Origin: Euonymus europaeus
Lineage: Eukaryota; Streptophyta; Magnoliopsida; Celastrales; Celastraceae
Reading direction: 5' to 3'
Length of the DNA: 64,000 nt
Assembly (NCBI GenBank): GCA_963580455.1
Contig: OY756962.1
Span: forward strand, 16,076,001 to 16,140,000
The notes under the pieces are model-generated. The model was not told where the DNA came from. It saw only the letters and a program-made list of their open reading frames with translations, and searched no databases. This document shows, piece by piece, positions 49,501 to 63,100 of this stretch (the stretch's first letter is position 1; each line of letters begins with the position of its first letter). The position numbers were made by a program, and so were the translations under genes.

Positions 49501-50804
49501 TTTCTTCTTTGTAAAATTTTACCAGTATAAGCTTCCTAGATTATTTCGATGCTAAAACACCATCTTTCTATGACAAATTTACAAAACCGTTAAAAGCCCC
49601 TCCACAGAGAGAGTTGAGCAACTTCAGACCATCAAAGTTGCTCGGTGTACACTTTTTATTGTTATTCTATGTCAAATTTTATGAGTATAAGCTTCCAAGA
49701 TTATTTCGATTCAAAATCACCAACTTTCTATGAGAAATGGACAAAAATGTTAAAAGCTCCTCCATAGAGAGAGTTAAGCAACTTCGAACCATCAAAGTTG
49801 CTCGATGTACACTTTTTATTGTTCTTCTACGTTAAATTTTATGAGTATAAGCTTCCTAGATTATTTCGATGCTAAAACACCATCTTTCTATGACAAATGG
49901 ACAAAACCAATAAAAGCACCTCTATAGAGAGAGTTCAGCAACTTCGGACCATCAAAGTTGCTCGGTGTACATTTTTTATTGTTCTTCCATGTCAAATTTT
50001 ACGAGTATAAGCTTCCAAGATTATTTCGATTCAAAATCACCAACTTTCTATGAGAAATGGACAAAACTGTTAAAAGCTCCTCCATAGAGAGAGTTAAGCA
50101 ACTTAGAACCATCAAAGTTGCTCGATGTACACTTTTTATTGTTCTTCTATGTTAAATTTTATGAGTATAAGCTTCCTAGATTATTTCGATGCCAAAAAAT
50201 GAACTTTTTACAAAAAATGGACAAAACCGTTTAAAGCTCCTTCGTAGAGAGAGTTGAGCAACTTCGGACCATCAAAGTTGCTCGGTGTACACTTTTTATT
50301 GTTCTTTCATGTCAAATTTTACGAGTATAAGCTTCCAAGATTATTTTGATGCCAAAACACCAACTTTTTATGACAAATGGACAAAACCGTTAAAAGCTCC
50401 TCCATAGAGAGAGTTGAGCAACTTCGGACCAACAAAGTTTCTCGGGATACACTTTTTATTGTTCTTCTATGTCAAATTTTACAAGTATAAGCTTCCTAGG
50501 TTATTTCAATGTTAAAACACCATCTTTCTTTGACAAATGGACAAAACCGTTAAAAGCCCCTCCATAGAGAGAGTTGAGCAACTTCGGACCATCAAAGTTG
50601 CTCGGTGTACACTTTTTATTGTTCTTTCATGTCAAATTTTAAGAGTATAAGCTTCTAAGATTATTTTGATGCCAAAACACCAACTTTTTATCACAAATGG
50701 ACAAAACCGTTAAAAGCTCCTACATAGAGAGAGTTGAGCAACTTCGGACCAACAAAGTTTCTCGGGATACACTTTTTATTGTTCTTCTATGTCAAATTTA
50801 CGAG
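45365..50804 (+). repeat. Octamer (1280-bp) HOR array, four copies
   Basis: Copies start at 45365, 46645, 47925 and 49525. The eight monomers alternate strictly CCTAG/CCAAG-type and are recognised by AAATTTACAAAACC, AAAAATGTTAAAAG, AACCAATAAAAGCACC, AACTTAGAACC, TTTACAAAAAATGG, TTTATGACAAATGG, CCTAGGTTATTTC and AAAGCTCGTCC in that order. Copies are nearly identical. The third is followed by two additional monomers (49205-49524) before the fourth begins, giving a 1600-bp spacing there. Copy 3 carries the private changes of 41390-42921 rather than those of its neighbours. Confidence 0.9.
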
Positions 50805-53800
50805 TATAAGCTTCCTAGATTATTTCAATGTTAAAACACCATCTTTCTTTGAGAAATGGACAAAACCGTTAAAAGCCCCTCCATAGAGAGAGTTGAGCAA
50901 CTTCGGATCATCAAAGTTGCTTGGTGTACACTTTTTATTGTTCTTCTATGTCAAATTTTACGAGTATAAGCTTCCAAGATTATTTCGATGCCAAAACACC
51001 AACTTTTTATCACAAATGGACAAATCCGTTAAAAGCTCCTCGATAGAGAGAGTGGAGCAACCTCGAACCATCAAAGTTGCTAGATGTAAACCTTTTATTG
51101 TTCTTCTATGTGAAATTTTATGAGTATAAGCTTCCTAGATTATTTCGATGCCAAAAAACGAACTTCTTACGACAAATGGACAAAACCGTTAAAAGCCCCT
51201 CCATAGAGAGAGTTGAGCAACTTCGGACCATCAAAGTTGCTCGGTGTACACTTTTTATTGTTCTTCTATGTTAAATTTTACGAGTATAAGCTTCCAAGAT
51301 TATTTCGATTCCAAAACACCAACTTTTTATCACAAATGGACAAAACCGTTAAAAGCTCCTCCATAGAGAGAGTTAAACAACTTCAGACCAGCAAAGTTGC
51401 TCGGGATACACTTTTTATTTTTCTTCTTTGTAAAATTTTACCAGTATAAGCTTCCTAGATTATTTCGATGCTAAAACACCATCTTTCTATGACAAATGGA
51501 CAAAACCGTTAAAAGCCCCTCCATAGAGAGAGTTGAGCAACTTCGGACCATCAAAGTTGCTCGGTGTACACTTTTTATTGTTATTCTATCTCAAATTTTA
51601 TGAGTATAAGCTTCCAAGATTATTTCGATTCAAAATCACCAACTTTCTATGAGAAATGGACAAAACTGTTAAAAGCTCCTCCATAGAGAGAGTTGAGCAA
51701 CTTCGAACCATCAAAGTTGCTCGATGTACACTTTTTATTGTTCTTCTATGTTAAATTTTATGAGTATAAACTTCCTAGATGATTTCGATGCAAAAAAATG
51801 AACTTTTTACAACAAATGGACAAAACCGTCAAAAGCTCCTTCGTAGAGAGAGTTGAGCAACTTCGGACCATCAAAGTTGCTCGGTGTACACTTTTTATTG
51901 TTCTTTCATGTCAAATTTTACGAGTATAAGCTTCCAAGATTATTTTGATGCCAAAACACCAACTTTTTATCACAAATGGACAAAACCGTTAAAAGCTCCT
52001 CCATAGAGAGAGTTGAGCAACTTCGGACCAACAAAGTTTCTCGGGATACACTTTTTATTGTTCTTCTATGTCAAATTTTACAAGTATAAGCTTCGTAGGT
52101 TATTTCAATGTTAAAACACCATCTTTCTTTGACAAATGGACAAAATCGTTAAAAGCCGCTCCATAGAGAGAGTTGAGCAACTTCGGACAATCAAGGTTGC
52201 TCGGTGTAGACTTTTTATTGTTCTTCTATGTCAAATTTTACGAGTATAAGCTTCCTAGATTGTTTCGATGCTAAAACACCATCATTTTATGACAAATGGA
52301 CAAAACCGTTAAAAGCTCCTCCACAGAGAGAGTTGAGCAACTTCGGACCAACAAAGTTGCTCGGTGTACACTTTTTATTGTTCTTCTATGTCAAATTTTA
52401 CGAGTTTAATCTTCCAAGATTATTTCAATTCCAAATCATCAACTTTCTATGAGAAATGGATAAAACCGTTAAAAGCTCCTCCATAGAGAGTGTGGAGCAA
52501 CTTCGAACCATCAACGTTGTTCGATGTACACTTTTTATTGTTCTTCTATGTTAAATTTTATGAGTATAAGCTTCCTAGATTATTTCGATGCCAAAAAATG
52601 AACTTTTTACGACAAATGGACAAAATCGTTAAAAGCTCCGCCATAGAGAGAGTTGAGCAACTTCGGACCATCAAAGTTGCTCGATGTACACTTTTTATTG
52701 TTCTTCTATGTCAAATTTTACGAGTATAAGCTTCCAGATTTATTTCGATGCCAAAACACCAACTTTTTATGACAAATGGACAAATCCGTTAAAAGCTCCA
52801 CGATAGAGAGAGTGGAGCAACTTCGAACCATCAAAGTTGCTAGATGTAAACTTTTTATTGTTCTTCTATGTGAAATTTTATGAGTATAAGCTTCCTAGAT
52901 TATTTCGATGCCAAAAAACGAACTTTTTACGACAAATGGACAAAACCGTTAAAAGCTCCTCCATAGAGAGAGTTGAGCAACTTTGGACAATCAAAGTTGC
53001 TCGGTGTACACTTTTTATTGTTCTTCTATGTTAATTTTACGAGTATAAGCTTCCAAGATTATTTCGAAGCCAAAACACCAAATTTTTATCACAAATGGAG
53101 AAAACCGTTAAAAGCTCCTCCATAGAGAGAGTTAAGCAACTTCTGACCAACAAAGTTGCTCGGGACACACTTTTTATTTTTCTTCTTTGTAAAATTTTAC
53201 CAGTATAAGATTCTTAGATTATTTCGATACTAAAACACCATCTTTCTATGACAAATAGACAAAACCGTTAAAAGCCCCTCCATAGAGAGAGTTGAGCAAC
53301 TTCGGACCATCAAAAGTGCTCGGTGTATACTTTTTATTGTTATTCTATGTCAAATTTTATGAGTATAACCTTCCAAGATTATTTCGATTCAAAATCACCA
53401 ACTTTCTATGAGAAATGGACAAAACTGTTAAAAGCTCCTACATAGAGAGAGTTGAGCAACTTCGAACCATCAAAGTTGCCCGATGTACACTTTTTATTGT
53501 TCTTCTATGTTAAATTTTATGAGTATAAGCTTCCTAGAATATTTCGATGCCAAAAAATGAACTTTTTACAACAAATGGACAAAACCGTTAAAAGCTCCTC
53601 CATAGAGAGAGTTGAGCAACTTCGGACCATCAAAGTTGCTCGGTGTCCACTTTTTATTGTTCTTCCATGTCAAATTTTAGGAGTATAAGCTTCCAAGATT
53701 TTTTCGATGTCAAAACACCAACTTCTTATCACAAATGGACAAAGCCGTTAAAAGCTCCTCCATAGATAGAGTGGAGCAACTTCGGACCAACAAAGTTGCT

Positions 53801-54880
53801 CGGAATACACTTTTTATTTTTCTTCTTTGTAAAATTTTACAAGTATAAGCTTCCAAGATTATATCGATGCTAAAACACCATCTTTCTATGACAAATGGAC
53901 AAAACCGTTAAAAATACCTCTATAGAGAGAGTTGAGCAACTTCGGACCATCGAAGTTGCTCGGTGTACACTTTTTTTTGTTCTTCTATGTCAAATTTTAC
54001 GAGTATAAGCTTCCAAGATTATTTCGATTCCAAATCACCAACTTTCTATGTGTAATGGACAAAATCGTTAAATGCTCCTCCATAGAGAGTGTGGAGCAAC
54101 TTAGAACTATCAAAGTTTTCGATGTACACTTTTTATTGCTCTTCTATGTTAAATTTTATGAGTATAAGCTTCCTAGACTATTTCGATGCAAAAAAACGAA
54201 CTTTTTAAGAAAAATGGACAAAACCGTTAAAAGCCCCTCCATAGAGAGAGTTGAGCAACTTTGGACCATCAAAGTTGCTCGGTGTACAATTTTTATTGTT
54301 ATTCTATGTCAAATTTTATGAGTATAAGCTTCCAAGATTATTTCGATTCCAAATCACCAACTTTCTATGAGAAATGGACAAAACCATTAAAAGCTCCTCC
54401 ATAGAGAGAGTTGAGCAACTTCGAACCGTCAAAGTTGCTCGATGTACACTTTTTATTGTTCTTCTATGTTAAATTTTATGAGTATAAGCTTCCTAGATTA
54501 TTTCGATGCGAAAAAATGAATTATTTACAACAAATGGACAAGACCGTTAAAAGCTCCTCCATAAAGAGAGTTGAGCAACTTCGGACCATCAAAGTTGCTC
54601 GGTGTACACTTTTTATTGTTCTTCCATGTCAAATTTTACGAGTATAAGCTTCCAAGATTATTTTGATGCCAAAACACCAACTTTTTATCACAAATGGACA
54701 AAACCGTTAAAAGCTCCTCCATAGAGAGAGTTGAGCAACTTCGGACCAACAAAGTTTCGCGGGATACACTTTTTATTGTTCTTCTATGTTAAATTTTACG
54801 AGTATAAGCTTCCTAAATTATTTCGATATTAAAACACCATCTTTCTTTGACAAATGGACCAAACCGTTAAAAGCCCCTCT

Positions 54881-57410
54881 ATAGAGAGAGTTGAGCAACT
54901 TCGGACCATCAAAGTTGCTCGGTGTACACTTTTTATTGTTATTCTATGTCAAATTTTATGAGTATAAGCATCCAATATTATTTCGATTCCAAATCACATA
55001 TTTTCTATGAGAAATGGACAAAACCATTAAAAGCTCCTACATAGAGAGAGTTGAGCAACTTCGAACCATTAAAGTTGCTCGATGTAGACTTTTTATTGTT
55101 CTTCTATGTTAAATTTTATGAGTATAAGCTTCCTATATTATTTCAATGCCAAAAAATGAACGTTTTACGACTGATAGACAAAACCGTTAAAAGCTCCACC
55201 ATAGAGAGAGTTAAAATACTTCGGACCATCAAAGTTGCTCGATGTACACTTTTTATTGTTCTTCGATGTCAAATTTTACGAGTATAAGCTTCCTAGATTA
55301 TTTCGATGCTAAAACACCATCTTTCTATGACAAATGGACAAAATCGTTAAAACCCCCTCCATAGAGAGAGTTGAGCAACTTCGGACCATCAAAGTTGCTC
55401 GGTGTACACTTTTTATTGTTATTGTTTGTCAAATTTTATGAGTATAAGCTTCCAAGATTATTTCGATTCCAAATCACCAACTTTCTATGAGAAATGGACA
55501 AAACCGTTAAAAGCACCTACATAGAGAGAGTTGAGCAACTTCGAACCATCAAAGTTGCTCGATGTAGACTTTTTATTGTTCTTCTATGTTAAATTTTATG
55601 AGTATAAGCTTCCTAGATTATTTCAATGCCAAAAATTGAACTTTTTACGACAGATGGACAAAACCGTTAAAAGCTCCACCAAAGAGAGAGTTGAAATACT
55701 TCGGACTATCAAAGTTGCTCGATGTACACTTTTTATTAAACTTCGATGTCAAATTTTACGAGTATAAGCTTCGTAGATTATTTCGATACTAAAACACCAT
55801 CTTTCTATGACAAATGGACAAAATCGTTAAAAGCCCCTACATAGAGAGAGTTGAGCAACTTCGGACCATCAAAGTTGCTCGGTGTACACTTTTTATTGTT
55901 ATTCTTTGTCAAATTTTATGAGTATAAGCTTCCAGATTATTTCGATTCCAAATCACCAACTTTCTATGAGAAATGGACAAAACCGTTAAAAGCTCCTCCA
56001 TAGAGAGAGTTGAGCAACTTCGAACCATCAAAAATGCTGGATGTAAACTTTTTATTGTTCTTCTATGTGAAATTTTATGAGTATAAGCTTCCAAGATTAT
56101 TTCGATGCCAAAAAATGAAATTTTTACGACAAATGGACAAAATCGTTTAAAGCTCCTCCATAGAGAGAGTTGAGGAACTTCGGACCTTCAAAGTTGCTCG
56201 GTGTACACTTTTTATTGTTCTTCTATGTTAAATTTTACAAGTATAAGCTTCCAAGATTATTTCGATGCCAAAACACCAACTTTTTATCACAAATGGACAA
56301 AACCGTTAAATGCTCCTCCATAGAGAGAGTTAAGCAACTTCGGACCAACAAAGTTGGTCGGGATACACTTTTTATTTTTCTTCTTTGAAAAATTTTACCA
56401 TTATAAGCTTCCAAGATTATTTCGATATTAAAGCAACATCTTTCTTTGACAAATGGACAAAACCGTTAAAAGCTCCTCCATAGAGAGAGTTGAGCAACTT
56501 CGGACCAACAAAGTTTCTCGGGATACACTTTTTATTGTTCTTCTATGTCAAATTTTACGAGTATAAGCTTCCTAGATTATTTCGATATTAAAACACCATC
56601 TTTCTTTGACAAATGGACAAAACCGTTAAAAGCCCCTCCATAGAGAGAGTTGAGCAACTTCGGACCATCAAAGTTGCTCGGTGTACACTTTTTATTGTTA
56701 TTCTTTGTCAAATTTTATGAGTATAAGCTTCCAGATTATTTCGATTCCAAATCACCAACTTTCTATGAGAAATGGACAAAACCATTAAAAGCACCTACAT
56801 AGAGAGAGTTGAGCAACTTCGAACCATCAAAGTTGCTCGATGTAGACTTTTTCTTGTTCTTCTATGTTAAATTTTATGTGTATAAGCTTCCTAGATTATT
56901 TCAATGCCAAAAATTGAACTTTTTACGACAGATGGACAAAACCGTTAAAAGCTCCACAATAGAGAGAGTTGAAATACTTCGGACCATCAAAGTTGCTCTA
57001 TGTACACTTTTTATTAAACTTCGATGTCAAATTTTACGAGTATAAGCTTCCTAGATTATTTCGATGCTAAAACACCATCTTTCTATGACAAATGGACAAA
57101 ATCGTTAAAAGACCCTCCATAGAGAGAGTTGAGCAACTTCGGACCATCAAAGTTGCTCGGTGTACACTTTCTATTGTTATTCTTTGTCAAATTTTATGAG
57201 TATAAGCTTCCAAGATTATTTCGATTCCAAATCACCAACTTTCTATGAGAAATAGACAAAACCGTTAAAAGCTCCTCCATAGAGAGAGTTGAGCAACTTC
57301 GAACCATCAAAGTTGCTAGATGTAAACTTTTTATTGTTCTTCTATGTGAAATTTTATGAGTATAAGCTTCCTAGATCATTTCGATGCCAAAAAACGAACT
57401 TTTTACGACA
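54881..57410 (+). repeat. 17-monomer (2718-bp) tandem duplication, copy 1
   Basis: Matches 57599-60128 at an offset of 2718 bp. Shared private features are AAATCACATATTTTC, ATAAGCATCCAATATT, TTTTTATTAAACTTCG, AAAATGCTGGATG, and one-base losses in CTTCCAGATTATT. The two short monomers carrying that loss explain the 2-bp shortfall from 2720. Confidence 0.92.
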
Positions 57411-57598
57411 GATGGACAAAACCGTTAAAAGCTCCACCAAAGAGAGAGTTGAAATACTTCGGACTATCAAAGTTGCTCGATGTACACTTTTTATTAAACT
57501 TCGATGTCAAATTTTACGAGTATAAGCTTCGTAGATTATTTCGATACTAAAACACCATCTTTCTATGACAAATGGACAAAATCGTTAAAAGCCCCTAC

Positions 57599-60128
57599 AT
57601 AGAGAGAGTTGAGCAACTTCGGACCATCAAAGTTGCTCGGTGTACACTTTTTATTGTTATTCTATGTCAAATTTTATGAGTATAAGCATCCAATATTATT
57701 TCGATTCCAAATCACATATTTTCTATGAGAAATGGACAAAACCATTAAAAGCTCCTACATAGAGAGAGTTGAGCAACTTCGAACCATTAAAGTTGCTCGA
57801 TGTAGACTTTTTATTGTTCTTCTATGTTAAATTTTATGAGTATAAGCTTCCTATATTATTTCAATGCCAAAAAATGAACGTTTTACGACTGATAGACAAA
57901 ACCGTTAAAAGCTCCACCATAGAGAGAGTTAAAATACTTCGGACCATCAAAGTTGCTCGATGTACACTTTTTATTGTTCTTCGATGTCAAATTTTACGAG
58001 TATAAGCTTCCTAGATTATTTCGATGCTAAAACACCATCTTTCTATGACAAATGGACAAAATCGTTAAAACCCCCTCCATAGAGAGAGTTGAGCAACTTC
58101 GGACCATCAAAGTTGCTCGGTGTACACTTTTTATTGTTATTGTTTGTCAAATTTTATGAGTATAAGCTTCCAAGATTATTTCGATTCCAAATCACCAACT
58201 TTCTATGAGAAATGGACAAAACCGTTAAAAGCACCTACATAGAGAGAGTTGAGCAACTTCGAACCATCAAAGTTGCTCGATGTAGACTTTTTATTGTTCT
58301 TCTATGTTAAATTTTATGAGTATAAGCTTCCTAGATTATTTCAATGCCAAAAATTGAACTTTTTACGACAGATGGACAAAACCGTTAAAAGCTCCACCAA
58401 AGAGAGAGTTGAAATACTTCGGACTATCAAAGTTGCTCGATGTACACTTTTTATTAAACTTCGATGTCAAATTTTACGAGTATAAGCTTCGTAGATTATT
58501 TCGATACTAAAACACCATCTTTCTATGACAAATGGACAAAATCGTTAAAAGCCCCTACATAGAGAGAGTTGAGCAACTTCGGACCATCAAAGTTGCTCGG
58601 TGTACACTTTTTATTGTTATTCTTTGTCAAATTTTATGAGTATAAGCTTCCAGATTATTTCGATTCCAAATCACCAACTTTCTATGAGAAATGGACAAAA
58701 CCGTTAAAAGCTCCTCCATAGAGAGAGTTGAGCAACTTCGAACCATCAAAAATGCTGGATGTAAACTTTTTATTGTTCTTCTATGTGAAATTTTATGAGT
58801 ATAAGCTTCCAAGATTATTTCGATGCCAAAAAATGAAATTTTTACGACAAATGGACAAAATCGTTTAAAGCTCCTCCATAGAGAGAGTTGAGGAACTTCG
58901 GACCTTCAAAGTTGCTCGGTGTACACTTTTTATTGTTCTTCTATGTTAAATTTTACAAGTATAAGCTTCCAAGATTATTTCGATGCCAAAACACCAACTT
59001 TTTATCACAAATGGACAAAACCGTTAAATGCTCCTCCATAGAGAGAGTTAAGCAACTTCGGACCAACAAAGTTGGTCGGGATACACTTTTTATTTTTCTT
59101 CTTTGAAAAATTTTACCATTATAAGCTTCCAAGATTATTTCGATATTAAAGCAACATCTTTCTTTGACAAATGGACAAAACCGTTAAAAGCTCCTCCATA
59201 GAGAGAGTTGAGCAACTTCGGACCAACAAAGTTTCTCGGGATACACTTTTTATTGTTCTTCTATGTCAAATTTTACGAGTATAAGCTTCCTAGATTATTT
59301 CGATATTAAAACACCATCTTTCTTTGACAAATGGACAAAACCGTTAAAAGCCCCTCCATAGAGAGAGTTGAGCAACTTCGGACCATCAAAGTTGCTCGGT
59401 GTACACTTTTTATTGTTATTCTTTGTCAAATTTTATGAGTATAAGCTTCCAGATTATTTCGATTCCAAATCACCAACTTTCTATGAGAAATGGACAAAAC
59501 CATTAAAAGCACCTACATAGAGAGAGTTGAGCAACTTCGAACCATCAAAGTTGCTCGATGTAGACTTTTTCTTGTTCTTCTATGTTAAATTTTATGTGTA
59601 TAAGCTTCCTAGATTATTTCAATGCCAAAAATTGAACTTTTTACGACAGATGGACAAAACCGTTAAAAGCTCCACAATAGAGAGAGTTGAAATACTTCGG
59701 ACCATCAAAGTTGCTCTATGTACACTTTTTATTAAACTTCGATGTCAAATTTTACGAGTATAAGCTTCCTAGATTATTTCGATGCTAAAACACCATCTTT
59801 CTATGACAAATGGACAAAATCGTTAAAAGACCCTCCATAGAGAGAGTTGAGCAACTTCGGACCATCAAAGTTGCTCGGTGTACACTTTCTATTGTTGTTC
59901 TTTGTCAAATTTTATGAGTATAAGCTTCCAAGATTATTTCGATTCCAAATCACCAACTTTCTATGAGAAATAGACAAAACCGTTAAAAGCTCCTCCATAG
60001 AGAGAGTTGAGCAACTTCGAACCATCAAAGTTGCTAGATGTAAACTTTTTATTGTTCTTCTATGTGAAATTTTATGAGTATAAGCTTCCTAGATCATTTC
60101 GATGCCAAAAAACGAACTTTTTACGACA
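57599..60128 (+). repeat. 17-monomer (2718-bp) tandem duplication, copy 2
   Basis: Nearly identical to copy 1. The only difference noticed is TTGTTGTTCTTT near 59894 against TTGTTATTCTTT near 57176. The 188 bp between the copies (57411-57598) duplicate 55651-55838, so the duplication joint is itself a copy of sequence inside the unit. Confidence 0.92.
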
Positions 60129-63100
60129 AATGGACAAAACCGTTAAAAGCTCCTCCATAGAGAGAGTTGAGCAACTTCGGACTATCAAAGTTGCTCGGTG
60201 TACACTTTTTATTGTTTTTCTATGTTAAATTTTACGAGTATAAGCTTCCTAGATTATTTCGATGCCAAAACACCAACTTTTTATCACAAATGGACAAAAC
60301 CGTTAAAAGCTCCTCCATAGAGAGAGTTAAGCAACTTCGGACCAACAAAGTTAGTCGGGATACACTTTTTATTTTTCTTCTTTGTAAAATTTTACCAGTA
60401 TAAGCTTCCTAGATTATTTCGATGCTAAAACACCATCTTTCTATGACAAATGGACAAAACCGTTAAAAGCCCCTCCATGGAGAGAGTTGAGCAACTTCGG
60501 ACCATCAAAGTTGCTTGGTGTACACTTTTTATTGTTATTCTATGTCAAATTTTATGAGTATAAGCTTCCAAGATTATTTCGATTCAAAATCACCAACTTT
60601 CTATGCGAAATGGACAAAAACGTTAAAAGCTCTTCCATATAGAGAGTTGAGCTACTTCGAACCATCAAAGTTCCTCGATGTACACTTTTTATTGTTCTTC
60701 TATGTCAAATTTTATGAGTATAAGCTTCCTAGATTATTTCGATGCCAAAAAAGCAACTTTTTACAACAAATGGATAAAACCGTTAAAAGCTCCTCTGTAG
60801 AGAGTGTTGAGCAACTTCGGACCATCAAAGTTGCTCGGTATACAGTTTTTATTGTTCTTTCATGTCAAATTTTACGAGTATAAGCTTCCAAGATTATTTT
60901 GATGCCAAAACACCAACTTTTTATCACAAATGGACAAAACCGTTAAAAGCTCCTCCATAAAGAGAGTTGAGCAACTTCGGACCAACAAAGTTTCTCGGGA
61001 TACACTTTTTATTGTTCTTCTATGTCAAATTTTGCGTGTATAAGCTTCCTAGATTATTTCAATGGTAAAACACCATCTTTCTTTGACAAATGGACAAAAC
61101 CGTTAAAAGCCCCTCCATAGAGAGAGTTGAGCAACTTCGGACCATCAAAGTTGCTCGGTGTACACTTTTTATTGTTATTCTATGTCAAATTTTATGAGTA
61201 TAAGCTTCCAAGATTATTTCGATGCTAAAACGCTATCTTTCTATGACAAATGGACAAAACCGTTAAAAGCTCCTCCATAGAGAGAGTTGAGCAACTTCGG
61301 ACCATCAGAGTTGCTCGGTGTACACTTTTTATTGTTCTTCTATGTCAAATTTTACGAGTTTAATCTTCCAAGATTATTTCAATTCCAAATCATCAACTTT
61401 CTATGAGAAATGGATAAAACCGTTAAAAGCTCCTCCATAGAGAGAGTTGAGCAACTTCGAACCATCAAAAATGCTCGGTGTCCACTTTTTATTGTTCTTC
61501 TATGTGAAATTTTATGAGTATAAGCTTCCAAGATTATTTCGATGCCAAAAAACGAAATTTTTACGACAAATGGACAAAACCGTTTAAAGCTCCTCCATAG
61601 AGAGAGTTGAGGAACTTCGAACCTTCAAAGTTGCTCGGTGTACACTTTTTATTGTTCTTCTATGTTAAATTTTACAAGTATAAGCTTCCAAGATTATTTC
61701 GATGCCAAAACACCAACTTTTTATCATAAATGGACAAAACCGTTAAAAGCTCCTCCATAGAGAGAGTTGAGCAACTTCGGACCAACAAAGTTTCTCGGGA
61801 TACACTTTTTATTGTTCTTCTATGTTAAATTATTTGAGTATAAGCTTCCTAGATTATTTCGATGAGAAAAAATGAACTTTTTACGACAAATGGACAAAAC
61901 CGTTAAAATCTCTTCCATAGAGAGAGTTGAGCAACTTCGGACCATCAAAGTTGCTCGGTGTACGCTTTTTATTGTTCTTCTATGTCAAATTTTACGAGTA
62001 TAAGCTTCCTAGATTATTTCGATGAGAAAAAATGAACTTTTTACGACAAATGGACAAAACCGTTAAAATCTCCTCCATAGAGAGAGTTGAGCAACTTCGG
62101 ACCATCAAAGTTGCTCGGTGTACGCTTTTTATTGTTCTTCTATGTCAAATTTTACGAGTATAAGCTTCCAAGATTATTTCGTTTCCAAATCACCAACTTT
62201 CTATGAGAAATGGACAAAACCGTTAAATGCTCCTCCATAGAGAGTGTGGAGCAACTTCGAACAATCAAAGTTGTTCGATGTAAACCTTTTATTGTTCTTC
62301 TATGTTAAATTTTATGAGTATAAACTTCCTAGATTATTTCGATGACAAAAAACGAACTTTTTACGACAAATGGACAAAACCGTTAAAAGCCCCTACATAG
62401 AAAGAGTTGAGCAAATTCGGACCATCAAAGTTGCTCGGTGTACACTTTTTATTGTTATTCTATGTCAAATTTTATGAGTATAAGCTTCCAAGATTATTTC
62501 GATTCCAAATCACCAAGTTTCTATGAGAAATGGACAAAACCGTTAAAAGCTCCTCCATAGAGAGAGTTCAGCAACTTCGGACCAACAAAGTTTCTCGGGA
62601 TACACTTTTTATTGTTCTTCTATGTCAAATTTTATGAGTATAAGCTTCCTAGATTATTTCGATGCTGAAACACCATCTTTCTATGACAAATAGACAAAAC
62701 CGTTAAAAGCCCCTCCTTTGAGAGAGTTGAACAACTTCAGACCATCAAAGTTTCTCGGTGTACACTTTTTATTGTTCTTCTATGTTAAATTTTATGAGTA
62801 TAAGCTTCCTAGATTACTTCGATGCAAAAAAATGAACTTTTTACGAAAAATGGACAAAACCGTTAAAAGCTCCTCCATAGAGAGATTTGAGCAACTTCGG
62901 ACCATCAAAGTTGCTCGGTGTACACTTTTTATTGTTCTTCTATGTTAAATTATTTGAGTATAAGCTTCCTAGATTATTTCGATGAGAAAAAATGAACTTT
63001 TTACGACAAAAGGACAAAACCGTTAAAAGCTCCTCCATAGAGAGAGTTGAGCAACTTCGGACAATCAAAGTTGCTCGGTGTACACTTTTTATTGTTTTTC

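Noticed and set aside
53932..54321. A longer frame of 129 residues
   Set aside because: It results from a 1-bp loss near 54117 that joins two monomer frames. It starts at TTG and has no independent support.
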